64,000 bases of DNA from Hydractinia symbiolongicarpus. Lineage: Eukaryota > Cnidaria > Hydrozoa > Anthoathecata > Hydractiniidae. Below are positions 24,340 through 36,216 of this stretch, piece after piece. Position numbers and translations under genes: made by a program. The DNA lies in NCBI RefSeq assembly GCF_029227915.1, contig NC_079876.1, forward strand, positions 11,036,001 through 11,100,000, read 5' to 3'. The notes below the pieces were generated by a model. The model did no database searches. It was not told the origin of the DNA and saw only the letters and a list, made by a program, of their open reading frames with translations. Within the stretch, counting starts at the first letter, position 1; the number at the start of each line of letters is the position of its first letter.

Positions 24340-26130
24340 TTAGTTAAGTTTTTTTCTCATTGCTGGTTCACCTTTTTTAGATAAGACTACAGTCAACTTC
24401 TCTTTTTTCTCCGATGCTAGAGAAGCAAGTTTGCGTCGAACTACTTGTATATATGCAGTGACATATGCTTTTGCTCTGATGTCACACCATTTTTTAATGA
24501 TCTGAGCTTTGAGAATTTTCGATAACTTCTCATTTCCAAGATACCGTGAAAGTATGACCCAGGCTTGATCAATTAAAGAGTCCTTCATAAGTTCATTTTC
24601 GAAAAGTTCCCGTATATCTTCTCCTTTATATTTTTTCAACATGTTCAAATTTAAAACTTTTCTAATAACGTTTTCAATTCTTCTGCAAAAAATAAACATG
24701 TCATCATTGACTTTTATCAGGTATCCTCTGCTGACTTGGTCCACCCAAGATCTTGTATAATCCAGAAAACTATATACCTGCAGTTTATCATCACCTGAAA
24801 CTTTCAATGAGTTCAGAAACTGCAATGCAGCCACAGCAACAACTTTGTTTTTCGAATCTGCTAATCTTTGGTATTTTTTACGTAGCGAGAAAATTATGTA
24901 TCCTGAAACATAATACAGAACAGTTTGTTCCTCAGTTGTGAGTTTCAAGTCAAGACTTTTTTCGACATGTCGATTTTTGTTTTCATGAGCTACTAGTATT
25001 TTTATTAACTCCATAACAAATTTCTGCAACAACATAGAGAATTCTTGACTGTCAATGCAGTATCCTTTAGGTAATACATGTTTCCAATGTTGTCTGAATT
25101 TATCGTCTTGTGCAAGTTCATGCACTTTTCTCCAAAGAGATTCTTTTCCTGAACCAGTCAGTAGGTTAGATTTTTGCAATTCTTTAAATATGCGACACAC
25201 TACATTTTCAGAAATAATGTCCAAAACATCACTCCCAGCATTCAAAATTGAGTTGGCTAATTCTTTGACACGATTTCCAGGTGTTTTGAATCCTTTCACA
25301 ACAATGTTATTGATTGGGTCTTTTGAAATTTTAACCATAGCATCACGAACAAAATTCATTTTTTCTTGCTGCAGCTCATGATCGGTGATGGATAAAGATT
25401 CTAAAAGGGTGCAAAAAAAAAGGTTTATACCACCAGTTCACAATATTTTGCTCTATATATAGCAAAAAAAAATTCCTTATGTTCTCAGAGTTTATGAATG
25501 AATACTTACGATTCGATTTTGATTTAACTTGTTTTGTGGAAATTGTTGTAGTTGATTTATTTTTTGAGTCATCAAGAGTTTTTCTTGCCACTGTTGTTGT
25601 TTCTGGATCTATTATTGGAATACAGAGTTGACATCAGAACACAGTTGTGATAACAAAACAAGACAACAACAACAAAAAGCATATCAAATGATGATAATAC
25701 AATAGCTTTTCCATGAAATCTACATGCAGAGTCAAAAAACAAAACATTATAGCTAGCTAGCTAATGGTGTTTTAAAGAAAACATGACTTTATTAAACTGA
25801 AGCATTACCTGTTGGCTTTTTACATATCAGAGTATGTTTCTTGTAGTAAGCTTCTTTAAAATACTGTTTTTTGCACTTGCTGCACACAAACTTCACATTT
25901 TTGGTACTGTTGTTATCAACCACCATGTCCACATCTTCTTCATCAACGAATACTATTTGAGGAATACCCAAATATCCAGCATCTACTTCATTTTCTTCTT
26001 CCAACAGATCTTCCACAAACGATACTTCCACCTCACAACTTTCGTAAACAGTAAAATCTGACAACATTTCTTCCGTCACAAAAAAGTCATCATCCAATTC
26101 TATTATATTTTTAACGTCTTCGCCTGCCAT
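24340..26130 (-). CDS. Transposon-borne protein of unknown function with C2HC finger
   Basis: Three minus-strand exons (25809-26130, 25510-25608, 24340-25400) join in phase through GT/AG introns to 493 codons. The start chosen is MAGEDVKN at 26130; an in-frame upstream ATG also exists. Residues about 1-85 are strongly acidic. A single CSKCKKQYFKEAYYKKHTLIC finger (C2HC) follows at about residues 83-103, then a Ser/Thr/Lys linker. The large last exon is alpha-helical and basic, with a recognisable KLTTEEQTVLYYVSGYI motif in the middle and a Lys-rich C-terminus (LSKKGEPAMRKKLN). I do not recognise a catalytic triad. Because it sits wholly inside the TIRs and is intact, it is probably an element-encoded accessory or regulatory protein; that role is inference. 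Confidence 0.8.
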
Positions 26131-26362
26131 TTCGCTTCTTGCTTGTTTATGATATGTAAAAACGACAAATTTATCAACTAACAAGCATTTACCGCTGAGA
26201 GAAAAATAGCCGCGGGCTCATAATTTATGCAAATAGTAACAAAAGACAACGGCTAATTTATTAATTTAAGCGCGAGATTTCAAATTTTGATTGACAGAAT
26301 TCGATGTAAGAACAATAGAGAAAAGTAAACATGAGACACGGATGATTTCAATAGAAATAAAA

Positions 26363-26394
26363 GAGTTCTCTCTCCTTCTTTTTAAACCTCCTTG
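26363..26394 (-). repeat. Right terminal inverted repeat of the P-like element
   Basis: Exact inverse of the left 32-bp repeat, ending AAACCTCCTTG. It is followed by the second TTCACAT (26395-26401). Confidence 0.95.
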
Positions 26395-26401
26395 TTCACA
26401 T

Positions 26402-27510
26402 ATATCTCTTAGAGTTCCAAAGTGTCAAAATGAGTTTGTATACGCCCTTGGTACGCCGTAGAGACAAACACATGAAAGACGTGAAAAGGCGGCGCTCACA
26501 ATGTATACAAATGTTAAGATGAGCAAACATGCTAAGAGTCACAACCTATTTAAACAACTCCTGCTGTACCGGCACGGGAATAGCAACCTTCGTTTTGCAA
26601 ATCGCAGACTGCGGTGTACTTTGTGCCATTACTCGTTAAGAGAATCGACAGTGCATTGCACATCTTTCCTTTCGAATATTCTAATAGATCTCCCAAAAAA
26701 GAAATCAAGCCCTTGTTTAATTAATAGAACGGTATTTGGCCGGGCCTGCTCACACTTGAGTACACCTTTGAGGTAAAAACCGGCGTCACCTACATGCAGT
26801 TTATATATTCTTGGAAAAAACCGTTGTAGTGCTTATACTCCAGCCTACCGCATTGACACATCTACGCTTACTGTCTCGATCATTTATTAAATGCCTAGTA
26901 CATAATGACAATGTTTATCCATTATTACCCGGCTAAAAGGGCGGCATCAATCGCGCAATGCAATTGGTTACAACATAGTTGATAGTTTTAGTCTATCAAC
27001 TATGGTTAGAACTTACGTCATAGCGAGCAATATTCTATGGTATTGCCCGCTACCATAGCAACCGTGTTTAAAGTGTAAATATGGTATCATTAAATGTAAA
27101 TAAACACGGAAAAAAGTAAACAAAACGCGAAACGGAAGTGAAACTTACTTTCATCTTTTAAGGAATTCTAGGTTGTAGCTGCAATAAAAACCTGTAATGT
27201 TTACACGATATTATACTTAAAAAAAGTATTTTTCGTTCGAATGTAAAAGTAGAGAATGTAAAGACATGGTTTCTACATCCTGCTTATAATGTTATAGTTT
27301 TTGTCGTAAAATGCAGCAACCGGATAATAATCCATATAATAACTGTTTATTTTGTGCAATACCTTCGAATATTGACCTCTCTCACGTATTTCCCTCGCAA
27401 GCTTGTGCAATACTTTGACGTCGGTCAATATTCTCCAGTATTGCGCTCATAAACAGTTATTATAGGGTTATTACTTTTAGTCATATTTTCACTTCTACAC
27501 ATAGACAAGT
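26402..27510. repeat. Gene-poor spacer with two hairpin structures
   Basis: A 12-bp-arm hairpin CATAGTTGATAG...CTATCAACTATG lies at 26974-27004. A larger foldback spans about 27322-27466 (left arm around ATAATAACTGTTTAT, right arm around ATAAACAGTTATTAT). On the minus strand, GTTGCTATGGTAGC at about 27050-27063 resembles an RFX X-box, but no gene start is evident near it. No coding gene is supported. Confidence 0.5.
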
Positions 27511-27592
27511 ATGACACCCATCGGACAAACTTGACACCCATCGGACAAATTTGACACCCATCGGACAAACTTGACACCCATTGGAAAAACTT
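27511..27592. repeat. 20-bp tandem repeat, about 4 copies
   Basis: Unit TTGACACCCATCGGACAAAC is repeated at exact 20-base spacing (GACACCC at 27513, 27533, 27553, 27573) with slight decay at the end. There are no intervening unique spacers, so it is a minisatellite and not a CRISPR. Confidence 0.9.
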
Positions 27593-28463
27593 GACTGCAA
27601 TATGTGTGCGTAGCATTACTACATCTCATCAGATACAAAACAAAGCGTTTTAAAACCTCCAAAAGACATACCAGATTGTTCTCTACCAACATTTGCGAGA
27701 ATTTCTACAGGTTCCCAAAATCGGGAACTGCTCCCAAATTTTTAAAAAAGCAAAAAATGCTACTAGCATGTTCACTGCAGCGTTTTTTTATTTGCCACAA
27801 AGACACAATGAGCCAACCTTCTCCCCTATAGATTGTGAACAGTACAAGGGCGGAAGCATCACTGATGCTTTTTACAGGTATATTCTGCTGTTCTCAGACA
27901 CACAAACACCCTTCGCCACATTTCTCATACCAGGACAATCACGCAGATAGACGGGTCGCGCAGCCTTGTATTCTTGGAATAAAAGCAGGTTGAAATAACG
28001 AAGCACTTGATACTCGTTGTACAATTTTGTTTCTTGATGTGCAAGGTAATCACATCACTGGCTTTTTGTTCCGCTTCTTGAAAGCCGTTATTACCGGTCG
28101 ATAGCTAACAAACAGAGCATAGTTCTGATTCTACGGTGAACGAAATGATCAAAACACCCTGTATGTAGCTAAAGTCTATTGTGATCTACTTAAAGAATGC
28201 CATGAAAAAGAATTCGGTAACTTGGTAGTCATGTGATTGGATTTACGTCGTTTAGAGAAAAAAAAAACGCTTACCTAAACACGAAAAGAAATATGATTGG
28301 TTATTATAATTACAATACTTTTTATATTACACCATGACTATATAAATAATTTGTTTTATGTTGAACAAAAGAATAATTATATATGTAATCAATGTTGCAT
28401 GACGATTACCAATAAGACAACATAATATAGTTTGGGCTTGGTTTGTCATACACTTTTAGATTT

Positions 28464-28800
28464 CAGCAAAGAAAGTTCAACAGCTTTTAACGCAGCACAA
28501 TTTTTAAAAAAGATCAATATATATTTATATACAATTATTTATATATCAAATCTGTTTCACGGGTGAGTTTAGTCAGTTCTCCATCTTTTTTGATAATTAT
28601 GTTTAAAATATCATTGACTGATATTATCGATATTTAGTCTCCTTGGTTCTTCAAAGATGATTTTTGTTTTTTTTAGTTGAACAACATTTAACGTTGAAAG
28701 AATTTCAGAACGGAAAATATAGTTATATATATATTTACAAGAAATCACGTTACACAGGTAAGTTTAGTCACTTCTTCATCTTTTTTAAATATTATCGTGG
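28464..28800 (+). repeat. Tandemly duplicated exon-like module
   Basis: Two units of about 195 bp (around 28464-28600 and 28665-28800) each have a TTxAACA(A/G)C start after an AG, an AT-rich body, and a splice-donor-like g(a/g)GT(A/G)AGTTTAGTCA end followed by a matching CTTCxTCATC-TTTTTT tract. The second could encode EQHLTLKEFQNGKYSY; the first has stops. They look like decayed duplicate exons, but the parent gene is unknown. Confidence 0.4.
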
Positions 28801-29067
28801 TGATACTTTCGATTTTATAATGCTGTTTGTTTTCATGTTTACTTTTTTGTTTCCTTATTTTCTTGTCTTTTTATTTTGCTTTCTTGCATTAAGTTTGTTC
28901 ACTTGCATTTTTGTCAGTCTGACGCAGGTTTTTCTAACCTTTTATTTTAAAATTAATCACAGCCATCAAGTAGCAAATGTTTTTTTTTAATACAAAGAAT
29001 CACATGTTTCTTCAGCAACATGTTTCTTATAAAACAAATGCTATTCAATATAACCAAACCCATCTCA

Positions 29068-29140
29068 GCCTCGTCCCCAGGGCATCTTGTATCGCCGTCC
29101 CAGGGTCAGCAAAGATACAAGATGCCCTGGGGACGAGGTT
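29068..29140. repeat. Foldback MITE with CCTCGTCCCC ends
   Basis: The left arm CCTCGTCCCCAGGGCATCTT and its inverse AAGATGCCCTGGGGACGAGG surround a loop of about 20 bases, giving a 73-bp hairpin. The same left arm reappears alone at 30262-30290, and related ends occur at 48276, 49028-49120, 45805-45870 and 45960-46045. Confidence 0.85.
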
Positions 29141-31026
29141 GAACTCAACCGACAATATTTCTTCCCACAGTCTAGGACAGCAATTAGAGGGCTTGGAAAG
29201 AGGTTGACGGCAATACCTAATAATATATTTTGCAAAATAAAATTTAGAAAATGTTAATGATGTAACCTCAAATAGTTGATGACAAAAACTTTGGTGAAGT
29301 ATAGAACTTGGCAAGAGAGTGTAAAAAAGTAAAAAATGATGACTCATGTTCTTCTCATGACAAGATGCGTGTAATTAAATAAATAAATACTTGAAAATAT
29401 TTGCATTCCAAACTACTCTTTTGTAACAAAAACTCTCCTTCGTCGACGTTTTTAGTAATAATATTTTCAGTACTAATATAAAGGAATTCAATACATATAC
29501 TAGAAAGCGTTGAAAAATGCTCGGGCGTATATCTCAGTGTGTATCTTTAGGGGCGTCTAACTTAGAGCTGGGGATGAAGGTCTAAAAAAGAAAATTTTAT
29601 TAAATTTTACAATTTTATATCTCTATCATCATATTAAAAGCTAGTGGAGCATTTATCATATGTTCTTCCTTCCTTCATTCCTATGTTTAAAGAGGGTTTT
29701 TTCTCTTTTTTTTTTACTGAACAGACAAAAGGCGCTGGGGACGAGATTGAAACAGCCCTTTAAAACAAAGGCGGTGGCGTTATTAGATGAGCGTTTATTA
29801 AAAGAAAATACTGGAAGGACAAAACAATAAATTGAGAAAGAATTTAAATAAACGTAGCGAGCGTTTATTCAAGGAATTTCAGTAGTTTTCTCACAAAAAA
29901 TTAAAGATAGGGGTGTACTAAAACGATAATTTTATAATAATAGGGAGGAGTGTGTTTGTGCATATTACATATAAACAATTTCGTGGTCAGATAGACAAAA
30001 GTAAAAAGAAGATAATTTTAATTAAAATCATGGATTTTGTTGTTTACGTAAGTAGAGCGATATGAACTTTAGACATATCATATGAAGTAGACGAATGTGA
30101 TAGCGATAGGAGAATGAGAGTAATTAAATAAAAATAGACGTGTATTGATTTATTGACGTCAAAGTTTGAAGTTAAAATAAATAAAGACATTAAATTATGA
30201 TGGTGCAATTCAGTCTTTATGTAAGTTAAGCTAGTTACTTCCTAACCTCCGGACTAGAAGCAACCTCGTCCCCAGGGCATCTTGTATCTTTCTGACATCA
30301 ATTTTTATATTTACCGAAAACCTCTTTGGGGAAGAGACTATTTAAAGCTAGTCCCGTTAAAAAATCCACGGGTTTTTTTTGCTCTTTTTACACCGCTTTG
30401 CTTGCGTCTTGCTACTTACGGTACTATTTTGCGTGACAGACACATGTAGACGGGTATTAATAATATAAATTACTCGGTAGCCCGTGGATAAACCCATATA
30501 TTCCATAAAATATATGTTTGTAATTATGTGTACGTAGAACGCTCTTATCTGTAATTAGATATGATTGCATGTTATTTTTTGTATGTAAGAATATTTCTTC
30601 TACAAAAGCGACTATATAAAACATCCCCCTATACCTTTTTGATTGGCTAGAACAAATCACATGACAAAATTAAAGTCATTTCACTTGCTAGGAATTTCAT
30701 TGTCTGCCAACTTAATCTCAATGGCGGGTTGTGTAACTACAATGAATGTAAATACTTTGTCACAAATTTATGTTGGGACATATTCACGTTGCCTACTTTG
30801 TTTAAATCTTTTTCATTGAATTAACAAACGTTTTAGGATAAGAAACAACAAATTAAAAAAAAATTCTGCACGTGGTTTCTTTCACGGGTTTAAAAATGAG
30901 TATATTACTACGCTAGTTCCAGTCTGTCTGTAACAAGCAAAGTAGATGTGTTGTTTTTGATTAAAAAAATAGCCGTAGCAACATTTGACATTTGCCAATT
31001 TATATTGTTTAAATAACACTTGGGGC
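29141..31026. other. Gene-poor spacer
   Basis: No gene is seen. It contains a half copy of the CCTCGTCCCC foldback (30259-30292). A GTCCCGTTAAAAAATCCACGG-like motif near 30350 and its relative at about 30478-30492 probably belong to the repeat family described at 52724. Confidence 0.5.
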
Positions 31027-31545
31027 ATGAAGAAAAAAATCCAGTAAATTCGGACTTGCTATGGTTTCCAATTGTTTTGTCAAATGAAGAAATTATATAC
31101 AATTAAATCCATGATAAAATGTCTGTTCCGCCTGTAAGTGCAGTTTTGTAGACTTGATTCATCCGTGCTCCGTCGGCGTTCACCTCCGCATTAGTTAAGA
31201 ACCGCATGGCTGGATTTCTTGTGTAAGACCTGGTTACCAACGACGAAGGGGTCAGGCAAAAGAGATTCATATCTACCTAGTTCTTTTAACTAAGTCAGGA
31301 GTCGGTGAATCATCTAGGATGGTCAGGTTGGCTATGAATAGGCTTGCTCATGGATAAAAAGGACCAGGACTAATCGATAATTCTGAGATCTAAAAGTGTT
31401 CGACCAAGACGGAAATCTATCGACGTTTTGTCCGATGAACGTTCTAAACGAGCTAAGGACATCTCTGAACAAACTGGAAATGTGGCGGGCATTTTGCCTG
31501 ACGAGTCTCCAAAAATTATTTGGAGGGCTGCCATCGCACGTGATT
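31027..31545 (+). repeat. Dispersed repeat, copy 2 of 2
   Basis: Matches 14095-14515 with about 40 extra bases near 31050-31090 and an extra segment near 31420-31480. The added segment reads like coding sequence (ERSKRAKDISEQTGNVAGI), so this copy is the fuller one. No complete frame is present. Confidence 0.8.
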
Positions 31546-32582
31546 TACGCGTGTGCCAAGGCATGCCTGTTGTTTTTAATTTACAATCAAATATTCTCGT
31601 CGTCAACTTAATTAGTCTGAGAAAAATCAAATTCAGGTATTTCCATTCGGATTTGGAGATTCTCTACGTATGCTAGACACGACACAAGATGGTATCACCC
31701 GACGAACACCTTTTCCCAAGTGGTTATGAACAAACCAACAAAATTTGCGGTATGCCGCATATCGATAAGATCTAAAAATATCATCTTCAAAAAAGATTCG
31801 AAGCAAGAGTGCTAGCGACTTATTTGTTAGAAACTTCGTCCTTTTTTTTAAGTCCACAGCTTTCCTGATTGTGAAGAGCGACTAACGCTGTCCACAAAGT
31901 GTTCTTTAAAATCACAACAGCATTGAAATCTTCGTGCTCTGTTATAAATTTCTTATCAAAAACACAATAGAAACCTTATACCCAGGCGCTCATTTATAAT
32001 ACAACCGAAAGAAAAAGGTGAGGTCAAATTATATAAGTAGCGTAGCTGGAAGTAATTTATAGGGTCCACCTCGTTACAGCACAAACAGTCAACAGCTATA
32101 GGCATCCTTTCGCACTTGCACATAGGCACCACTCACTGACCTGGTGTGTCTGCTTCATCGTCATTATAAAAGGGGAATTTGTTGTTCGTTTTTGAGTCGT
32201 TTTGGCTCAAACTGAAATCCAATTATGTTTACATTTCTGTTTGTGAACATAATTGATAAACGTAAAAAAATTCTGTTGGGAATATCATTAACGTTTTTTC
32301 TTTATTTCTCTAACTGCATGCGCCAACCTCTACACGGGGGTAAATCAATAAATACGTCATTGCATAAATTGCGCATATTAATGTTTTACCCAGTCCTTTT
32401 CCGCGTTCGAAGTTCAGGAAAGATGAGGATTGAAAATGGCATGGTCAAGTAAACAAATTCAGTTTTAACTTAAGCTGGATTTCCATCAGTGCAACTTCTC
32501 TTATCGCTCTGGCTTTTTTGAACCATTGATATTTTTTCGCTCTGGTGGAAATTCCAGAGCGACACTTTTTTTTGCTCTTATC

Positions 32583-32960
32583 ATGGCGCCGTAGATTAGT
32601 GGTTTATGGCGCCGTAGATTAGTGGTTATAGCTCTCGTACTCTGTGCGGGAGACCGGGGTTCGATTCCTCTTGACGGGGATTCAACATGGGCGAGTGAAT
32701 GTTACCATAGCCCCGGGTTAACCCAAGCCATGTGAGGGAAATTGGGAAGATGGCACACTGTGTGGGCCGTTGGATGTTGCCGGGAGTTGTCTAGTAGAGC
32801 GCGGGCCCTAATTGGGTCTGCGTCGCTCAAAATGAGCATTAAATACTCTAGGACTCTCCATCTAAGCCATGGCCCCTCCTAGAAGTAATAGACAGGGTAT
32901 ATCCCTCGATATATGTGAGGCTAGCCATGTAAAATATGCACATCTATCTATCTATCTATC
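32583..32960 (+). mobile_element. tRNA-derived SINE, copy 2, near full length
   Basis: The tRNA-like head has an A box TAGATTAGTGG (32615-32625) and B box GGTTCGATTCC (32658-32668), the internal RNA polymerase III promoter. The first 23 bases of the head are duplicated (an extra A box at 32592-32602). A tRNA-unrelated body follows, then a (TATC)n tail at 32942-32960. The sequences on both sides (GCTCTTATC; GCGATAGAGCGACA) suggest it landed inside a Harbinger-type relic. It is not a functional tRNA: the acceptor stem and 3' half do not fold as a tRNA. Confidence 0.88.
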
Positions 32961-33239
32961 ACTCAATTTCAGTGCGATAGAGCGACAATTATCACAAAGT
33001 TGTGATATTTATCGCTCTGGGTTTTCTCTCAAAAGTGCAACTTCAACGAAATACCGAATGCCCTTTTAAAGAAATTGAATAGATTCTATTGAAGTGTAAC
33101 TTCAGCACATGCTTACACGTGTTGAGCACAAGAAATAGTTTCACATGTGTTATGAAGCGAGCAGTGTTGTAAAACAAGTTTTATTAAATGGGAAAAACAA
33201 ATAGGTGGAACTTAAAGGGAAGATGAGTATTTAGCAGAG

Positions 33240-34044
33240 GCTTTTCGAAATTTTATTATGTCTATACGACAAAAGTTGCAAAGGAGTATCGAGAAAAAAG
33301 ATCGAGTGGCAAATGCTTGGAGGAAAGTTGAGGATGAATTAGGATGTGAAGAGGGTAAAGTTTATCCTTTTTCGTCAGTTTAATGCGCTATATTTTTGCG
33401 CTGTTAAACCTTGCGCGTATTCAGCTTGTTCTATTACTTAATTGGAAAAAATGTTTTTAAATTCAACTGTTTTAAAGTTAAGCTTTTCAAAGATGAGACA
33501 ACTTAAAAAAAGATACAGCAAGGAAAGGAATAACCTAAAAAGGAAATCTGCATCAGGATCAGGTTTGGCTGACGTTGAATCGTGTGTCAAATTTTAAAGG
33601 AATACTCTTTTTTGTCTTGGCTTGATAAGCATTTAAATTAGACACAAAATCAAATATAACGGCTCCAAAGGATGAGGAGGATATTGATTCTTATTTGGAG
33701 GCGGCGGTTGAAATTATTTAATTAACAAGAATGACCCTACAACAAAATCACCAAGTTTGGCCTAGATGACAACTATTGACCTCATTGTGCAATTTCACTT
33801 CTTAAAGCAGTTGATTATGCACTCCTTTCAATTCTCTTTCTCTATAAATTTGACGAACACGAGAAAATGGCGATTTTCTTCGTCTCTTTTTTTTTACTAT
33901 TAAGGCCACAGCTTCTTCTTTTTTCTGAACTGTCTGCCATCTTGAAATGCGTGTGTACACATAAGAAAATTTCGCACAAATAATAATTTGTATTGGGATG
34001 CTGTCGCACTGAAACTCATTTGCAGCGTAGAACTCCTGTCGCAC
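33240..34044. pseudogene. PIF/Harbinger relic: MADF-like piece (+) and transposase N-terminus (-)
   Basis: Plus strand 33290-33360 encodes an end-of-MADF-type stretch (EKKDRVANAWRKVEDELG), and 33490-33585 a continuation (MRQLKKRYSKERNNLKRK), interrupted by an intron-like gap and frame breaks. Minus strand 34044-33802 encodes KKKRRRKSPFSRVRQIYRER, the typical basic N-terminus of Harbinger/HARBI1-like transposases. A DNA-binding MADF/Myb-like protein beside a divergent transposase is the known two-gene layout of this superfamily. Catalytic domains are absent. Repeated ATCGCTCT motifs (32492, 33016, 34063) may derive from the terminal repeats. Confidence 0.6.
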
Positions 34045-34659
34045 TAAATTTTTGTGTAATTTTAGAGCGATAGGAAGGTTGTATTTTAATACTTTTTTCT
34101 TTACTTTTCTACCAAGATGTAACTAATATCAAGTTTTAATTTTTTACCAGACAATACCTTTATAACGCGTAAAAACCTCTTTGAAAAATTTTGCGCAACT
34201 TCGGTTTAAATAAGTCTAGTTTTGAATTTATTTTGCTTTATGATCATTTTTATCATTTACCAGTCAGCTATTTCAGGTTAACTGTCTATAAGTTTTTTTT
34301 AACACAAATATTTATATATGGTTTACTTGCAGAGATTTATTTTGATCACATGCGTCATCTGTGAAGAATACTCACCAGACCACAGACATTTATGTCAACA
34401 TTCTTTGATCTCTTTAATAAAAGCCGTATTCTATCTGTCTGTTTGCGCACGAGAAAAAAAGTCGTGTTGCGGAACATGAAATGCTACCAGTATAATAATT
34501 CTTAAAGAGTATTATGGTAGTTTTATTTATTTTTCGAATTTTTATTAGACACCTTTTGAATTTTCATCAAATTTTGTGTTGGACGTGATAAAAAAGGGAA
34601 AGTGAACAGAGATGTCTGCTTTTTGTCGATAACAGCGCTGGTTAATTAATCAAGTTTTG

Positions 34660-35110
34660 AATGTAGGTAATCCCCAGTTACCTAGGGTGGAGCAGCTGAT
34701 GCCAGTTGCGTCTAAAAGATTTCCCTTTTTTAGTCTCACACTCAAAAGTGCAATGCAATGGCTTCGCTAATTTTATAACGGATTGACGGCAGTCTAAAAG
34801 GCTTTAACGTCTTGACGTAACGTCGATAAAGTTAACAAATTATACATAACGGTTTTAGCGGCTTCAAAATTAAATGAAAACAACCCATTCTTCTTAGATA
34901 AAGGATTAAATAAGTAAATTAGTTCTCTCGAAGTGTGCTTATTACTACAAACTAGTCGTTATCCCGTGAAAAAATTCACAAGAATTCATCTGCCAGGAAT
35001 ATCCACAAAAATATTCCCGTCACCATTTGCAGCTACCATTTGACACAGTGAGTATCCTAATATAGACTAGTCGTTAACCCATAAAAAACACACGAGGTGT
35101 CTCGTCTTTA
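34660..35110. repeat. Fragment of the GTGGAAAAATCCAC repeat family
   Basis: The block 34670-34900 (CCCCAGTTACCTAGG, GTGCAATGCAATGGCTTCGC, GACGTAACGTC) matches parts of 53080-53400 and 53970-54230. The stretches ACTAGTCGTTATCCCGTGAA (about 34952) and ACTAGTCGTTAACCCATAAA (about 35066) are diverged family starts. Confidence 0.6.
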
Positions 35111-35276
35111 AGTTACACGTTACTTTGTGTGCCCGTAACACGATAATTTTTTTGCGACATGCATGCAGAATATGTCTGTTGTTAATTACACTTGTTGGCA
35201 TTCCGTGGAAAAATCCAAGAACCACAGGTGAATCAATATAACACCAAATATATTAATCATGTATTTATGATGCCAT

Positions 35277-35400
35277 AATAATAGAATTTCATGACTAACT
35301 GTAGCGAATGCTGTGCTGAGATCAATAAGGTTTGATATATCTCTTGACTCAACTGAATGATTACATGATCATTTGACTGGCCTGCCAAACAGCCAAATGT
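35277..35400 (-). pseudogene. Small reverse-transcriptase relic
   Basis: Minus-strand translation gives DHVIIQLSQEIYQT followed, out of frame, by IDLSTAFATVSHEILL. This is the motif-A neighbourhood of a non-LTR reverse transcriptase, with the second catalytic-region Asp replaced. Only about 120 bases survive. Confidence 0.55.
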
Positions 35401-36216
35401 CTTATTATACTCGCACTTTGTCGGAATTTAAGTTTATGTATATTTTTAAAAGTCTTGGGCTGTTTTCCTTACTGATAACGTTGCGTAAATAGACTGTAGT
35501 AACACATGGGTGTTAAAGCACAATCTGGAGTATTTCCATTCAGACTGAAGAAGTAAAGAGGGGTAGAGTGGAACAAAATTCGAAAACGGACTTCAAATTC
35601 CAATCTTATCTTTTGTTTTTTCAAACCAATCAAAAATCAGTTATACAAAACTTTAACCCGCAAAATTATATCTTAAAAACAAATTGGGACACTGTGAAGT
35701 TTTAAGTTGTAAAGAATTCGTTTATAGTCTCCCTTTCTCTAATATTATTGTAAGAGAAAGTAAAAAAGTGTGATCTCACATCAGTTTTAAAAAGTTGTGA
35801 TGAAAAACAAATAAAGCAATACGGTAAAATTAAAAATAGCCATTTTACAAATTGTTTATCGGTATACTACAACCTGTATGCTGAATAATTAATTTAGTAG
35901 TATTAAAACTATAATTTGCTTCGTAGAAACAACGAACAAACGCACTAATAAACATTATATTTAGAAACAGAAGAAACGTTCTGTTAAGAGCATTTTTGAA
36001 GAAAGAACGTCAACGCGGGTGTGTTGTTGTTCTTTTAATTAATTGATCTAATGTTGCTACAGGACACAAAATAACAAATGCAATGTATCTCTATCGACTT
36101 TGTTGCGATAGGCGAATTTCCATGAACTTCTAGTAATTTTGTTGATAAACAGTATGAAAAACTTGTATTGATATTTCTTGAATTGAAATTGAAATTATCT
36201 TATAGATATTATAGTC

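Larger units (their letters stand above)
19094..26394. mobile_element. P-superfamily DNA transposon, 7.3 kb, structurally complete
   Basis: The ends are perfect 32-bp terminal inverted repeats (19094-19125 and 26363-26394). They are flanked by identical 7-bp TTCACAT (19087-19093 and 26395-26401), a target duplication. A further 11-bp inverted repeat ATCCGTGTCTC sits at 19185-19195 and 26333-26343. Short TIRs of about 31 bp, 11-bp subterminal repeats and 7-8-bp target duplications are the known architecture of Drosophila P elements. Inside are two convergent spliced genes: a P/THAP9-like transposase (19919-23126, plus) and an unknown gene (24340-26130, minus). It is much longer than the classic 2.9-kb P element because of the second gene and AT-rich introns. 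Identical TIRs point to a recent insertion. Confidence 0.93.

Noticed and set aside
27511-27592. CRISPR-like array
   Set aside because: Units are contiguous 20-mers with no unique spacers and the genome is animal; it is a minisatellite.
32605-32675. Functional tRNA gene
   Set aside because: Polymerase III boxes are present but the arms do not form a tRNA, and the same sequence continues into a shared SINE body.
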